Shown piece by piece: positions 8,845-17,493 of a DNA stretch of 25,003 nucleotides (position 1 is the first letter of the stretch; each line of letters begins with the position of its first letter). Below the pieces are notes generated by a model, which ran no database searches, had not been told where the DNA came from, and saw only the letters and a list, made by a program, of their open reading frames with translations. Made by a program: the position numbers and the translations under genes. This DNA is from a virus, in IMG/VR virus record IMGVR_UViG_3300035633_000069, positions 1 to 25,003 of that record; one strand, given 5' to 3'.

Positions 8845-10857
8845 TTAGTATTCAATAATCAATTTGATGTTTTCTGCCTGATCTGTGGCACGAATGACCG
8901 GTTGACGGTTTTCCAGATAGAACATATCACCTGATAGAAATTCAAGTCCGGGGTTTCCTGTACCAGAACCCAAACCTTTCTGAAACTCTCCGTCAGAACC
9001 ACCAACGATTGTTCGTGCAGAAAGTGTCAACGCAGTGAATGGTGAAGTTCCTGAACTCACGTCAAGAGTCAAGTACAGTCTGTGGTTGCCAGTCGGATCA
9101 AGATCATAGATTTCTTGTGCAGTTTTGTCAAAGAAACCAACAGCAGATGATAGAAACACTTTCGTGTAAGTTGTACCATCGTATTCCAGTTCGACAACAC
9201 GACCGTAGACTGTCTTTCTTTCGATTGGTGTTGCATTGTTACCAATCTCATCGTCTACATCGATGACACCTGTTAAGTCACCATTGAACTCAAGTCGAAT
9301 AGTTTGTCGGTAAATACTTGCATCTGCAATAGTACCGCCCTGTTCAAGAGGATTCTGAACAAGTGCTATCTTTCGGAAATCGTTCTGTACAGTAACGTTA
9401 CCAGATTCATCACCATCAAATGTCTGGTTGATCATGATGGTAAATCCATATAGTTCGCTGATGTTGTCATATGAATGACCACCATATGGAGTGACCGATG
9501 CTATCTGTAGATAATCTTCTATGTCTCTATCTTCCACGAATGTGTCATCACCAACATTCACTGAGCTACCGATCAATGATTCTCCCTGTCGAATAAAAAC
9601 CACACTGTTCAAAGAACCATCGGTGTCATTTCGCCCAAAGATGTTTCGGTATCCAGTACCATTGGTGTTCATGATAACATCAAACAATGCACCCGTTACC
9701 GGAGTAACACTATTCGGAAATAACTTTCTCAAATCAGTGTCGAAACCAGTTTCACCATTGATGTAGATCAATGCAGAAGCGTTTTCACCCTCACCAACAA
9801 TTTCGATGTAGGGGGCAATAAACCAAGTTTCGATTGTACCAACAGCAAAATCAGTATCAAATGCTGTGTCAACACGATCATAATCAAGTGTAAGTGTGCT
9901 TCCTGAAATAGATGAAGCGGTAATCTTACCGATTTCAAGAGTCTTGTTACCCGAACCATCGTCGATAACATGTTCGATTTGATAACCAACCATGTCATCT
10001 TGGTCTTGTGAAGCGACGCTTGTTCGGTTTGCACCTGTCAAATCGAATTCGATATTTCGAGTACTTTTTGTTACACCTGTTACCGGAACACGTGCAAAGT
10101 TACCACCTGATGGCAACAATACAGTATCGCCAGAAGTAGTCTTAGATGAAACCAAAATGCGATATATTGCACCGTCAGCAGTCGAGTTGTCGGTACTTGA
10201 ACCATTGTCGTTCAACGTGTCTTTTCGAACAGGCATGTAGTTATCAGTGAGAAACTTCTGTGCCTCTGATGGATCAATGGTGTACATGTACTTCCAAACG
10301 TAACCATCATTGGTTTCAAATGGTTCCCTCTGAATTCTTCTCGAATCACCACCAATACCACCAACAAGAGTTGGTGCTTGTGTGCTTACCGAACCATAAT
10401 AGTTGAACAAACACTTGTAAACACGAAACTCATTCTCATCCAGAACAAAGAAATTCGGTTGCGCATTGTTTCCAAATGTGGCTGTATTACTTGCATCTGA
10501 TCTAAAGTATGGATACAGAGTGGCATTTGTCCAATTTGTTCTTGGAACTACGTGTTTCACATCTGTCAACTGAATCTTTTTAGCAGCAAGAGCGTTATCC
10601 CACACTTCGGATTCATCTCGAAAATCTTTTGAAACATCTGGTACCGGAGTCTCATCGCCATCTTCGTACCACGAAGTGATCTTACCAATGAACATGTACA
10701 TGTTGTCCAATTGGTTGTTCAATGATGAACTCTTAACTCTTTCGTATTCTGATTGTGTCGTTGAGAAGTCTGCCGGATATGAACGTGCACGAAAAGATTG
10801 TACAAACTTTTTTGCGTTTTCTATACGGAATTTGTCAGTTATAATGGCAGTTGCCAT
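8845..10857 (-). CDS. 8: Baseplate wedge protein gp8-like (670 aa)
   Basis: Wedge subunit of the contractile-tail baseplate. Family features visible are the N-terminal ATAIITDKFRIENAKKFVQS, YMFIGK (about 54-59), EFRVYKCLFN (about 143-152) and DGYVWKYMYTID (about 184-195), the last two being the most typical gp8 signatures. The protein is about twice the 334 residues of T4 gp8; the extra length is beta-rich sequence after residue 250. The start is supported by AAGGAG about 10 bases upstream. It lies 27 bases downstream of the gp7-position gene and 15 bases upstream of the giant protein, in the T4 order 25-6-7-8. I am confident of the assignment; the role of the C-terminal expansion is unknown. 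Confidence 0.85.
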   Translation of the reverse strand: MATAIITDKFRIENAKKFVQSFRARSYPADFSTTQSEYERVKSSSLNNQLDNMYMFIGKITSWYEDGDETPVPDVSKDFRDESEVWDNALAAKKIQLTDVKHVVPRTNWTNATLYPYFRSDASNTATFGNNAQPNFFVLDENEFRVYKCLFNYYGSVSTQAPTLVGGIGGDSRRIQREPFETNDGYVWKYMYTIDPSEAQKFLTDNYMPVRKDTLNDNGSSTDNSTADGAIYRILVSSKTTSGDTVLLPSGGNFARVPVTGVTKSTRNIEFDLTGANRTSVASQDQDDMVGYQIEHVIDDGSGNKTLEIGKITASSISGSTLTLDYDRVDTAFDTDFAVGTIETWFIAPYIEIVGEGENASALIYINGETGFDTDLRKLFPNSVTPVTGALFDVIMNTNGTGYRNIFGRNDTDGSLNSVVFIRQGESLIGSSVNVGDDTFVEDRDIEDYLQIASVTPYGGHSYDNISELYGFTIMINQTFDGDESGNVTVQNDFRKIALVQNPLEQGGTIADASIYRQTIRLEFNGDLTGVIDVDDEIGNNATPIERKTVYGRVVELEYDGTTYTKVFLSSAVGFFDKTAQEIYDLDPTGNHRLYLTLDVSSGTSPFTALTLSARTIVGGSDGEFQKGLGSGTGNPGLEFLSGDMFYLENRQPVIRATDQAENIKLIIEY

Positions 10858-10884
10858 GTGTTCATTCTCCTTATTTGCATTTAT

Positions 10885-13488
10885 TTATGTTATGGTGAAA
10901 ATAGTTGTGAAGTTATGATATGTGTCTTCACTATCTCTATTCAATTCAAAACTAACATCTATAACATCGCCCCCAACATCATCTATGGTTAACGGATTAC
11001 CACTTGAAAATGGATCGAACAAACTAACGAATTCATCGATTGAATTGAATAGAGGGTAGAACAATCCTTTTAGTTTGAACTCTTTATCTGTCAGAATGTA
11101 TGTTCGAATGAAGTCAATGATTTCAGATTCGTCCATGATCTGAGTAACGTTTTCTATATTTAGACCAAACATGTTGACAAGTGGAACTTCAATCAACAAT
11201 GTTTTCTGCGAGTTAACGGTATCAACACCGCCGTTGATCGCAAAATTGAAGAAGTTGATCAATACGAATCGGTTGAAGAACACCAAACCAGCAGGATGTG
11301 CCAATTCTGTGAACAGTTCACCAAACTCAGAAATGTTCAAGTCAGATTCAATCACATATGAGTAATCTTGATAGAAAAATGAGTCATGTATATACTGGTT
11401 ATCTGATATGAACCCAAAGTTGTTCGTGAAAAAGTTACCAAATGTCGTGAACGGACCAAAGTTCAATCGAACCTCAGCATTTTTGGTAGTGTCAACGTTT
11501 TGGGGTATGTTCACCACAGTGTCGTTTTGCAATCCAATAACATCATTCAGTACTGTAACGCCCGCAAGACCACCAAGATTGACACCACTGGCAACTATTT
11601 CTGCACCTGATCCAGTCTCAGATTGAACAGTAATATCAGAAGGTGTGAGATTGCGTATATAACCACGACCACGGAAAACAAGTGAGATATCTTCGATAGC
11701 ACCTGTAACATCATTGACTTGTGATACGAAACCACGCGCTGGTGACTTGGTTACACTGCTTGAAGGATGAAATGCATTCACATCAACGTATGGGTCTATG
11801 ACATTTGTTGAATCAAATGTGAGTGGTTTTCTTTGACCAGCAACAAATACAGCAGGAACACCGTTATTCACAAACTGTAGTTCCTTGGTTGCTGGAGTGT
11901 ATGCAGCAACAGTGTATTGAACAGTGTCGAACACAGTTGTTGCACCAATGTATGATGGACTGTAGTCATCGATGAACGGGTCAAAATCAACATAGGTTGT
12001 GAATCCTGTATAGATTGAATCGCCAGCAGGATTCTCATCGATTGTATAGAAGAAGTTTGTTCTCTCCTGTAGTTGTGGAAAAATAACCTCATCGCCAACA
12101 CTGTAACCGCTACCTGATGCTACGATTTCCAAATCATCGATTGGTCCACCGATAATGTCATCCACTCGAAGCAACAAGTCGAACTCACCCTGTGCAGTGA
12201 AGAATGTGGTTGCAATCTCATCAGCAATGGTATACTCTTGTCCCGGTTCAACTATTTGTGTCCCGCGAACCGTACCAACTACAGTTGCATCTTGGTCAAA
12301 TAGAACCGCACTGTCTTCATCATCAACAACTAAAAGTTTCTCACCTATTAACAAAGTACCAGTTGACTTTCTCTCATCAAAGAACAACTTATATACACCA
12401 CGTGCATTGTTGACCGCAAACGCTTCAATGATGAATGTTGCACCTGATACTTTGCCCACTACCAGTCTGTTTCTTTCGAACTCAATGCCTTTTGCTTGAG
12501 TGGTCTGAACTTCTACAAATACGATGTTTCGTTGAAACCAAGTTGCATCTGATGCTCGAATGACCTCTAATGCTGGATTGGTAATAGATACATTACGACC
12601 AAAGAAGTTTCGAAAGAAGAACTTGATTGAGTCTTCGGTGCCTTTTCGAGTGAGGAATCGATTGAAGTCCTGAACACCAGCACGATTTACGAAGTTGTTT
12701 TCGAACAATCTCTCGAAACCAAAGTTCTCAAGAAATCTGTTGTATACACGATTTGGTGATCGAACGGATAGAATGTTGTCGAAGTTCTCTACTACATACT
12801 CAGTATGCAAAAGTACATTCTCAATGTAACCAAACCCAAGAATAGATATATCATCAAATTGATCAAAAGTGAATATCTGATTACCAATATCAGGAATATC
12901 TCTAATCTTTATGATACCAGTCTGAGAACCCGCACTTGAAGCATAAAAGATCGGATCAGGAATGTTGTTCAATATCGTGAAGTCAATGACACCGTTTGTA
13001 GTACCGTTATTCGTAACGGATATGAGATTTGTACCGCCACCACTCTGTACTGTTTTCAGATAGAAAGGTGTGTTTGTATTGACGTTCAAACGATAAGTCT
13101 GACCACGGTAAAAGGTAAAGTCAGATGGTGCTTCGATACCATTGAATAGAAAAACACCATCGTCTCTTTGTGTCACATCAATACCAACACTCTTTTCCAC
13201 ATAGAATGTCAGAATTTCACTTGGTATGTATGTGTTGGTTGTGTCAGTCTCAAATTCGAGAAGATATCGTTTCTGTGATTCAACTATTAGTTCAATATCA
13301 CGCACAAGAAACGTTTCAAATGACACTGATTTATCAGCAGTGTCCAGATTACCAAACACAGTTGACAAAGTTACGGTCGCCTTTCTTTCCCATTCGTAAT
13401 ATGCTTCAAGAAAGTGTTGCAATCCGGGGTTAGAGTCAAATATGTTTCTCGGTACTATCTCCGAAATGGTATTCGCTTTGAAGTTCAT
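10885..13488 (-). CDS. Baseplate wedge protein at the gp7 position (867 aa)
   Basis: Large structural protein between gp6 and gp8, the place of gp7 in T4 (1032 aa there). The start region has NPGLQHFLEAYYEWERK (about 20-36). Residues 270-300 carry DFNRFLTRKGTEDSIKFFFR, followed by a WFQR segment near residue 318. This 'R-x-KGTE-x-S-x-x-FFFR' pattern recurs in virion structural proteins of marine T4-like phages. Glycine-rich turns (ASGSGYSVGDEVIFP, FRGRGYI) recur in the middle. The start overlaps the gp6 stop by one base (TAATG), so expression is coupled to gp6. Assignment to gp7 rests on synteny and general resemblance, not on a clear match to T4 gp7. Confidence 0.7.
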   Translation of the reverse strand: MNFKANTISEIVPRNIFDSNPGLQHFLEAYYEWERKATVTLSTVFGNLDTADKSVSFETFLVRDIELIVESQKRYLLEFETDTTNTYIPSEILTFYVEKSVGIDVTQRDDGVFLFNGIEAPSDFTFYRGQTYRLNVNTNTPFYLKTVQSGGGTNLISVTNNGTTNGVIDFTILNNIPDPIFYASSAGSQTGIIKIRDIPDIGNQIFTFDQFDDISILGFGYIENVLLHTEYVVENFDNILSVRSPNRVYNRFLENFGFERLFENNFVNRAGVQDFNRFLTRKGTEDSIKFFFRNFFGRNVSITNPALEVIRASDATWFQRNIVFVEVQTTQAKGIEFERNRLVVGKVSGATFIIEAFAVNNARGVYKLFFDERKSTGTLLIGEKLLVVDDEDSAVLFDQDATVVGTVRGTQIVEPGQEYTIADEIATTFFTAQGEFDLLLRVDDIIGGPIDDLEIVASGSGYSVGDEVIFPQLQERTNFFYTIDENPAGDSIYTGFTTYVDFDPFIDDYSPSYIGATTVFDTVQYTVAAYTPATKELQFVNNGVPAVFVAGQRKPLTFDSTNVIDPYVDVNAFHPSSSVTKSPARGFVSQVNDVTGAIEDISLVFRGRGYIRNLTPSDITVQSETGSGAEIVASGVNLGGLAGVTVLNDVIGLQNDTVVNIPQNVDTTKNAEVRLNFGPFTTFGNFFTNNFGFISDNQYIHDSFFYQDYSYVIESDLNISEFGELFTELAHPAGLVFFNRFVLINFFNFAINGGVDTVNSQKTLLIEVPLVNMFGLNIENVTQIMDESEIIDFIRTYILTDKEFKLKGLFYPLFNSIDEFVSLFDPFSSGNPLTIDDVGGDVIDVSFELNRDSEDTYHNFTTIFTIT

Positions 13489-15386
13489 TAGATTACCGTG
13501 TTAGATGTACTTATTGTTGTCGGATTCTGTGTTGTATTGACCTGTGATTGTGTCAAACTGCCAAAAGATGACACATCATTGATTGTAACATTGATGTTAC
13601 TGTCTTCAAGTAGTAGTATAAACTCTCGAAATGAACCGATATCCGGTATTTTTGGCACAACGTTTATTTGTAGAATGCCATTTGTGACCTCAGTCGGGGT
13701 GAAGTTGTTGATTACTACAACACCATTGTCATAGTCCACTTGACCGATATTGTCTACAATGGTAGTCTTGGTTGAACCGATAAATGTTGATGCTCGAAGT
13801 GTGCCTGTCTCCGTTTGTTCCAGAAACGAATCGACGAAACCATTCAACGTAAATGTTGAACTGAATATCGAGTTTTGATATCCGACACGTGGATAGAAAA
13901 TTGAATTCTGAAAGTTGAGGGTATATGATCGTGTTATGTTCAATTCTGGTATGAATCGTTTTTGTAGGCGAATACTTGACACATTAGACTCAATGGACAA
14001 TTCTGATCTATCAATCAAATTGACCAATGGTGATAATCTGAACGTCTTGCCAAATTTGTTAATATTATCACGACCATAGTTACGAATAGTCTGTACAATC
14101 AATTCCTGAACCTGTTGTTGTGTAAGAATGGTCTTTTTCGAATCATAGTTGACAATAGAATCCAGAATAATGTAAGTGTATTTGGCATCCACAAACTCAG
14201 TTCGTAGACCAACGATTTTCTTCTCATCGATGAAGTTCTTGATCACAGTCTTTTCAAGTTCTGTCAAAAACAGGTTGTTAAAGGGTTTTGCGGAAATGAA
14301 CACTACGCCGTATTTAGCAGGAATGTTGTCTTGACCACCCCAAACGATAAGTGATTCTACGAAACCGAATCGACCTTTGATCAGATTGAAATAGTCACTC
14401 ACCACAACAGCACGTTCTTGTGCTTGGTAAGATCGTGGTGCATTGAACTTGATCGAATCAATAGACTCTCTCTCCGCACCACCGCTTGATCTTTCAGAAG
14501 TTTGGACTGTGACAACTGCGTTGTTGAACAGATTTCCGTTTAGTGTAACAGTTGTCGATGTTTCAAAAACACCAGCACGATTAGCATTCTGACCATCTGT
14601 GATGATGAATTCAAGAAACACTTCTTCGTTGATTACCGGTTTTCGACCATAGATACCATCACCAAATGATACTTCGTAAAATCCACGAGCATTTTCATGA
14701 AGAAAGTAGATTGGTGTTGTACTGTTCACATCGGACAAGTTTACATCTTTGAAGAAACTGAAATTGATGGCATCAGTCTCATTTGGGTCTTCCGAATATA
14801 CAGTTAATGTTTCTATATCAACATTTTCATTCGGTATCTCAAATTTCTGTGTTTCTGCACCATTAACAACATATCGAAATGTGTTCGGTATACCTTGAAC
14901 CAACTGAACGTTTGAAGCGGTGAATGTCGTTGCGTTCACGTTTGTAAGTGTAACAGCTTCGGGGTTAACAAACTGGTATGTTACATTGTCAATCGAAGTT
15001 GTGAAACGGTTGAACTTCTGTAACTGAACCAAACCGTAACCACCTGTACCAAATACAGATTCAAGGGATTCTTGAGGAATAACGATTGTGAGATTGACGT
15101 TGACTTTTGATGCTGTTCTACTTCGAGGCACATAACTCAGTGTACGAGCGCGTTTCGCAACCGATGATCTTTTGACCGCTGTACCAAGAAATGATTCGTT
15201 CAATGCATTGTTGATATAGAATGCGTTGTAGTGGGTGTTGTACGCCAGAATGTCAAGTAGAACGTCCATACCTGAACCTTCGAAATCATACTCAGTGAAG
15301 AAGTCCTGATTTCTAAGGTACGTTTTGATATTGCTCTTGATTTGTTCGAAGTCTAATTCTGTGATTCTCAGTTCATTGCTTGCCAT
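13488..15386 (-). CDS. 6: Baseplate wedge protein gp6 (632 aa)
   Basis: Core wedge protein that forms the continuous gp6 ring of the baseplate inner region. The N-terminal 90 residues are typical: LDFEQIKSNIKTYL, YDFEGSGMDVLLDILAYNTH, NESFLGTAVKRSSVAKRAR and LSYVPRSRTA. The middle and C-terminal parts match the baseplate J-like layout, including SYQAQERAVVVSDYFNLIKG (about 310-335), where gp6/J proteins carry an AVT-x-x-DY-like motif. The length is close to T4 gp6 (660 aa). A GGAG ribosome binding site lies before the ATG; the gene starts 3 bases after gp25 and overlaps the next gene by one base. Assignment is firm. Confidence 0.92.
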   Translation of the reverse strand: MASNELRITELDFEQIKSNIKTYLRNQDFFTEYDFEGSGMDVLLDILAYNTHYNAFYINNALNESFLGTAVKRSSVAKRARTLSYVPRSRTASKVNVNLTIVIPQESLESVFGTGGYGLVQLQKFNRFTTSIDNVTYQFVNPEAVTLTNVNATTFTASNVQLVQGIPNTFRYVVNGAETQKFEIPNENVDIETLTVYSEDPNETDAINFSFFKDVNLSDVNSTTPIYFLHENARGFYEVSFGDGIYGRKPVINEEVFLEFIITDGQNANRAGVFETSTTVTLNGNLFNNAVVTVQTSERSSGGAERESIDSIKFNAPRSYQAQERAVVVSDYFNLIKGRFGFVESLIVWGGQDNIPAKYGVVFISAKPFNNLFLTELEKTVIKNFIDEKKIVGLRTEFVDAKYTYIILDSIVNYDSKKTILTQQQVQELIVQTIRNYGRDNINKFGKTFRLSPLVNLIDRSELSIESNVSSIRLQKRFIPELNITRSYTLNFQNSIFYPRVGYQNSIFSSTFTLNGFVDSFLEQTETGTLRASTFIGSTKTTIVDNIGQVDYDNGVVVINNFTPTEVTNGILQINVVPKIPDIGSFREFILLLEDSNINVTINDVSSFGSLTQSQVNTTQNPTTISTSNTVI

Positions 15387-15389
15387 TCG

Positions 15390-15770
15390 TTACTCCGATG
15401 CATTGATAACAGTCGTATATTGATCTTGTTCAGCAGTTTTCTTGATGGTATAATCAACCGTTATCTCAACACGATTATCTCTTTGAAATAACACAACATC
15501 AACATTATTCAGAATGACTCGCGGTTCATTTCTTTCGATCAATGAACGAATGCGAGTACGAATAGTAGATATGTATGATGGTGATATTGTGTCAAATAAT
15601 GACAATGGTATGTTTGATCCAATATCTTCTCGAAACGGTTTATCCAAAAACTGCGTTTGTAGTAATGTGCTAAGTGATTTTCGGATTGCGTTAAAATCGG
15701 TTACTGACGAAACATCACCGGTTACGGGATTGTTGTCAAATGATAAATCTAAATCACGAATTCTTGCCAT
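15390..15770 (-). CDS. 25: Baseplate wedge protein gp25 (126 aa, start at 15770 preferred)
   Basis: Small GPW/gp25-family wedge protein that joins gp6 and the sheath-initiating core of the baseplate. Visible family features are RDLDLSF at the N-terminus, GDVSSVTDFNAIRKSLSTLL, KPFREDIGSNIPLSLFD and IERNEPRVILNNVDV. Starting at the ATG read from 15770 gives 126 residues, close to T4 gp25 (132) and beginning where family members begin (MARIRDLDL). The reading frame is open upstream to an ATG at 15857, which overlaps the previous stop. That would add 29 residues encoded by the stem-loop and late promoter, so I reject it as the main start. No clear Shine-Dalgarno precedes 15770, and a late promoter box ends 5 bases before it. 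Confidence 0.9.
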   Translation of the reverse strand: MARIRDLDLSFDNNPVTGDVSSVTDFNAIRKSLSTLLQTQFLDKPFREDIGSNIPLSLFDTISPSYISTIRTRIRSLIERNEPRVILNNVDVVLFQRDNRVEITVDYTIKKTAEQDQYTTVINASE

Positions 15771-15775
15771 AAATG

Positions 15776-15783
15776 TATTTATA
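15776..15783 (-). promoter_or_regulatory. T4-type late promoter box for gp25 and downstream genes
   Basis: The complement reads TATAAATA, the consensus recognised by T4-type late sigma factor (gp55-like). It lies directly after a terminator and before gp25, so it starts a new unit. By T4 spacing the transcript would begin at or next to the A of the gp25 ATG, giving a leaderless or nearly leaderless message. Confidence 0.7.
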
Positions 15784-15796
15784 CTTATATAGCGAG

Positions 15797-15846
15797 AAAA
15801 CCCCAAGGTCTTTAGCTTCGGGGGACCCCCGAAGCGCTTCGGGGGT
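15797..15846 (-). terminator. Stem-loop terminator between the 546-aa gene and gp25
   Basis: A GC-rich island in AT-rich DNA. GCTTCGGGGG at 15815-15824 is followed by its complement at 15826-15835 and by a second copy at 15836-15845, and 15825-15846 is a perfect 22-base palindrome. Read on the minus strand, the last arm can instead pair with the following CTTGGGG and is then followed by TTTTC, as in an intrinsic terminator. Two mutually exclusive folds are therefore possible. It lies 3 bases after the stop of the upstream gene. Confidence 0.75.
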
Positions 15847-15849
15847 AGT

Positions 15850-17490
15850 TCACTCATCCCTTATTCTGCCTACACACAACAATAGACGCATATTGGTTTC
15901 AAATAACTCAATAGTGTTATCGTCGATATTGTATGTGTTATCTCCATTATTTGTAAGTACTCTAATAACCTTATTGTTTGCAAGTAGATAGAATGTTGAC
16001 GGTGATAAGTCTGTATCTGTTGTTAGTACTCCATTGACAATGGAATCCACATGGATTAACTCTGATGATGGTGGAATAATATCCGATTGCAACGATGATG
16101 AGTTGATACTTCCCGTCCGATCAAATATGCTATCGTCACCTTCTCTTGTATCAAACGTCTGTATTCGATACAGATAGTTTTTACCATGTTCAACCGTTGA
16201 GTCTGTAAAAGAGAACTCCACAAATGTTTGTTCTTCGTTTGGTGTGACATGCCATGCAATGGGATTGGTTGAGTCGCCCAGAACAATAGTGTTTTTCAGA
16301 GTCGGTGTGACTTCATTTCGATAGACGCGATACTTGTTTGCAAAAAGCGTACCAAGAAACGATAATACCAATGAAGTGTTATCATCACTTGAAACAACTG
16401 ATAAAATTTCAGGAGTTGTGATCCATTCATCTGATTCTATCAAAAAGATATCAAATGCACCGTTAGCGATTTCTTCTTGTTCGGTAGAGTCTTCAATCGA
16501 TGATAGAAAACTGTTTAATGCAAACTGTGGACCAAGCGGTTTACCAATGTTTTGATCTAACCAGAAATATCGATACTTGGTAAAATCGTTCTCAATGTCT
16601 GAACCTATGATATTCAATGCATCATCTTTTCGTGTCTCAAAGAATGGTTTTTCGGCATTCAAATCGCTGATGAGTGTAAGAAGATCGGTCGTTCTATCCT
16701 GTTCAGTTGTGAATCCTGTTTCAAAATAGTCTCTACGTTCTTTGAGAAAATCACGAAATGCAACTATGGTTGTGAACACAGTTCGAATACCAACCTTTTC
16801 GTCAGCGATCTTTGCGAAAAACGGTCTGTCATTTCGAATGTTCAAGTCTGTAATCAACGTGTTGGTATTGTTCAATATACCATCAATGTATCTCTCTATG
16901 TCACGCGTGTTGTTGATCAAATCAACCGCAACTGCGATTGTGTTATTGAATGCAGTCTCTAAAGTACTATTCCAAAATGTGGGGTTGTCCGGTCCAGCTG
17001 GTGCACTCAAATCTTCCGTACGTGCATCGTAAAGTGCTTGTGCTGCACTTGTGATCGTGTCTATGAGATTGTAAATGCCATCCGTGAACATGGTCAGTGG
17101 TCGATTTGTGGTCAACACTATCGCGTTCGTGTTCAGTTCAAGAGCAGCAAAACCATTACTGTCAATCGGAAAGATTGCCTCAGAGTTGACACCACCATAT
17201 GTCGATATCACGTCAGAGGAATCACCATCACGGGTTGACGCAATCTCTTGTCTGTTCACCCAAAAGTCATTATTCGGGTCTCGTATGGATGGTTCAGTTG
17301 TATCATACCCAAATGCGAGATATGCGTGTTCTGCCCACAATGATATCGCTCTGTTGATTTCAAACAGATACGTGTTGTTCAAATCGATTTCTCCCTGAAA
17401 CTCATCACGCGAATCTAAAGCGTTTTTCTTGGTAATGAGTGACAGGTTTCTTTTCTCTTTCAGTTGTGCAATCTTGATTTCAATCGCCAT
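15850..17490 (-). CDS. Unknown structural-region protein between gp5 and gp25 (546 aa)
   Basis: I do not recognise this protein. The N-terminal 300 residues look largely helical: the start MAIEIKIAQLKEKRNLSLIT is charged, and a later stretch reads ERYIDGILNNTNTLITDLNI. The C-terminal 180 residues look like beta sandwich, with NKYRVYRNEV and NYLYRIQTFDTREGDD reminiscent of fibronectin-type-III strands. It has no signal peptide or transmembrane helix. It starts 3 bases after the gp5 stop and ends at a terminator, so it is the last gene of the gp48-53-hub-gp5 unit. Co-transcription with hub genes suggests a baseplate or spike-associated component; this is inference only. Confidence 0.75.
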   Translation of the reverse strand: MAIEIKIAQLKEKRNLSLITKKNALDSRDEFQGEIDLNNTYLFEINRAISLWAEHAYLAFGYDTTEPSIRDPNNDFWVNRQEIASTRDGDSSDVISTYGGVNSEAIFPIDSNGFAALELNTNAIVLTTNRPLTMFTDGIYNLIDTITSAAQALYDARTEDLSAPAGPDNPTFWNSTLETAFNNTIAVAVDLINNTRDIERYIDGILNNTNTLITDLNIRNDRPFFAKIADEKVGIRTVFTTIVAFRDFLKERRDYFETGFTTEQDRTTDLLTLISDLNAEKPFFETRKDDALNIIGSDIENDFTKYRYFWLDQNIGKPLGPQFALNSFLSSIEDSTEQEEIANGAFDIFLIESDEWITTPEILSVVSSDDNTSLVLSFLGTLFANKYRVYRNEVTPTLKNTIVLGDSTNPIAWHVTPNEEQTFVEFSFTDSTVEHGKNYLYRIQTFDTREGDDSIFDRTGSINSSSLQSDIIPPSSELIHVDSIVNGVLTTDTDLSPSTFYLLANNKVIRVLTNNGDNTYNIDDNTIELFETNMRLLLCVGRIRDE

Positions 17491-17493
17491 AGT

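Noticed and set aside
10882-10889. Complement CATAAATA just upstream of gp8 as a late promoter
   Set aside because: One mismatch from the late box, overlaps the end of the preceding gene, and gp8 is closely spaced in the same unit; no terminator lies before it.
12155-12499. 114-codon plus-strand frame opposite the gp7-position gene
   Set aside because: Lies wholly antisense to a supported gene, with no ribosome binding site or promoter and no family resemblance.
15797-15846. Stem-loop as part of a CRISPR array, tRNA or attachment site
   Set aside because: There are no spacers or further repeats, no cloverleaf, and no integrase or tRNA gene; its position and U-tract fit a terminator.
15771-15857. 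Taking gp25 from the upstream ATG at 15857
   Set aside because: The added 29 residues are the translation of the stem-loop and promoter, and family members start at the MARIRDLDL-type position; kept only as a finding.
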